A stretch of DNA of 44,699 bases from Clostridium sp. N3C (GTDB taxonomy: Bacteria > Bacillota > Clostridia > Clostridiales > Clostridiaceae): positions 1-44,699 of the forward strand of contig NZ_FMJL01000024.1 of NCBI RefSeq assembly GCF_900095445.1, written 5' to 3'. The notes under the pieces are model-generated. The model was not told the origin of the DNA and did no database searches. It worked only from the letters and a program-made list of their open reading frames with translations. Made by a program: the position numbers and the translations under genes. How positions within the stretch are numbered: position 1 is the stretch's first letter; each line of letters begins with the position of its first letter. This document shows positions 44,581 to 44,699 of the stretch, one piece after another.

Positions 44581-44699
44581 ATAAATAAAAGGCTGAAGAG
44601 AATTTATAAAAGATAATTTGCTAGTAAAAGTTAACAGTTGTTCATAATAATAAGCAATATTTTCATATTTTTTTTGTTGACCTTCGTATATTATATAAA

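Noticed and set aside
44549..44699. glmS ribozyme expected downstream of glmM
   Set aside because: No ribozyme core was recognised before the window ends; only hairpins and a possible -35 are seen.

Overview
The window is AT-rich, has strong AGGAGG-type ribosome binding sites, many TTG/GTG starts, zinc-type S14 and S4, a butyrate kinase operon and the spore-cortex amidase CwlD. Together these point to a spore-forming, butyrate-producing anaerobe of the Clostridium group (Clostridiaceae). I cannot name the species. No tRNA, rRNA, CRISPR array or intact insertion sequence was seen.

Region 1 (1-14320) is the second half of the large ribosomal-protein supercluster: rplX (partial), rplE, rpsN, rpsH, rplF, rplR, rpsE, rpmD, rplO, secY, adk, a KOW-type RNA-binding protein gene, infA, rpmJ, rpsM, rpsK, rpsD, rpoA, rplQ. 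It is followed by the ECF transporter energising module (ecfA1, ecfA2, ecfT), truA, and rplM-rpsI behind a near-perfect sigma-A promoter and a probable L13 leader. The expected map gene is missing between adk and the KOW gene. Several gaps inside the cluster hold hairpins that may be ribosomal-protein leaders.

Region 2 (14321-21923) looks like accessory DNA between the rpsI terminator and nptA/cwlD. It holds a decayed HTH gene with two in-frame stops, a hexapeptide O-acetyltransferase pseudogene with one stop and one frameshift, a two-component system, an MacB/FtsX-type ABC transporter and a short possible gene remnant.

Region 3 (21924-34643) carries a Na+/phosphate cotransporter, cwlD, two-subunit class I fumarase, an unknown minus-strand gene, two TPR membrane proteins, a YitT protein, an ECF sigma factor with a membrane anti-sigma-like partner, isoaspartyl dipeptidase, and thioredoxin paired with an unusual thioredoxin reductase. 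That reductase lacks the NADPH motifs, so it is probably ferredoxin-dependent.

Region 4 (34727-44699) is a c-di-AMP and cell-wall neighbourhood. A minus-strand SleB-like cell-wall hydrolase is preceded by a clear c-di-AMP (ydaO/yuaA) riboswitch. About 1.3 kb away lie cdaA (diadenylate cyclase) and its YbbR/CdaR partner. The usual cdaA-cdaR-glmM order is interrupted by a FAD oxidoreductase, ptb, buk and a tiny minus-strand ORF before glmM. Two Rex-like operators lie upstream of ptb-buk.

The strongest leads for something new or under-described are the NADPH-motif-less thioredoxin reductase, the c-di-AMP synthesis/sensing neighbourhood, the double Rex-like site, and the structured gaps in the ribosomal cluster. 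I did not find a clearly novel multi-gene system.
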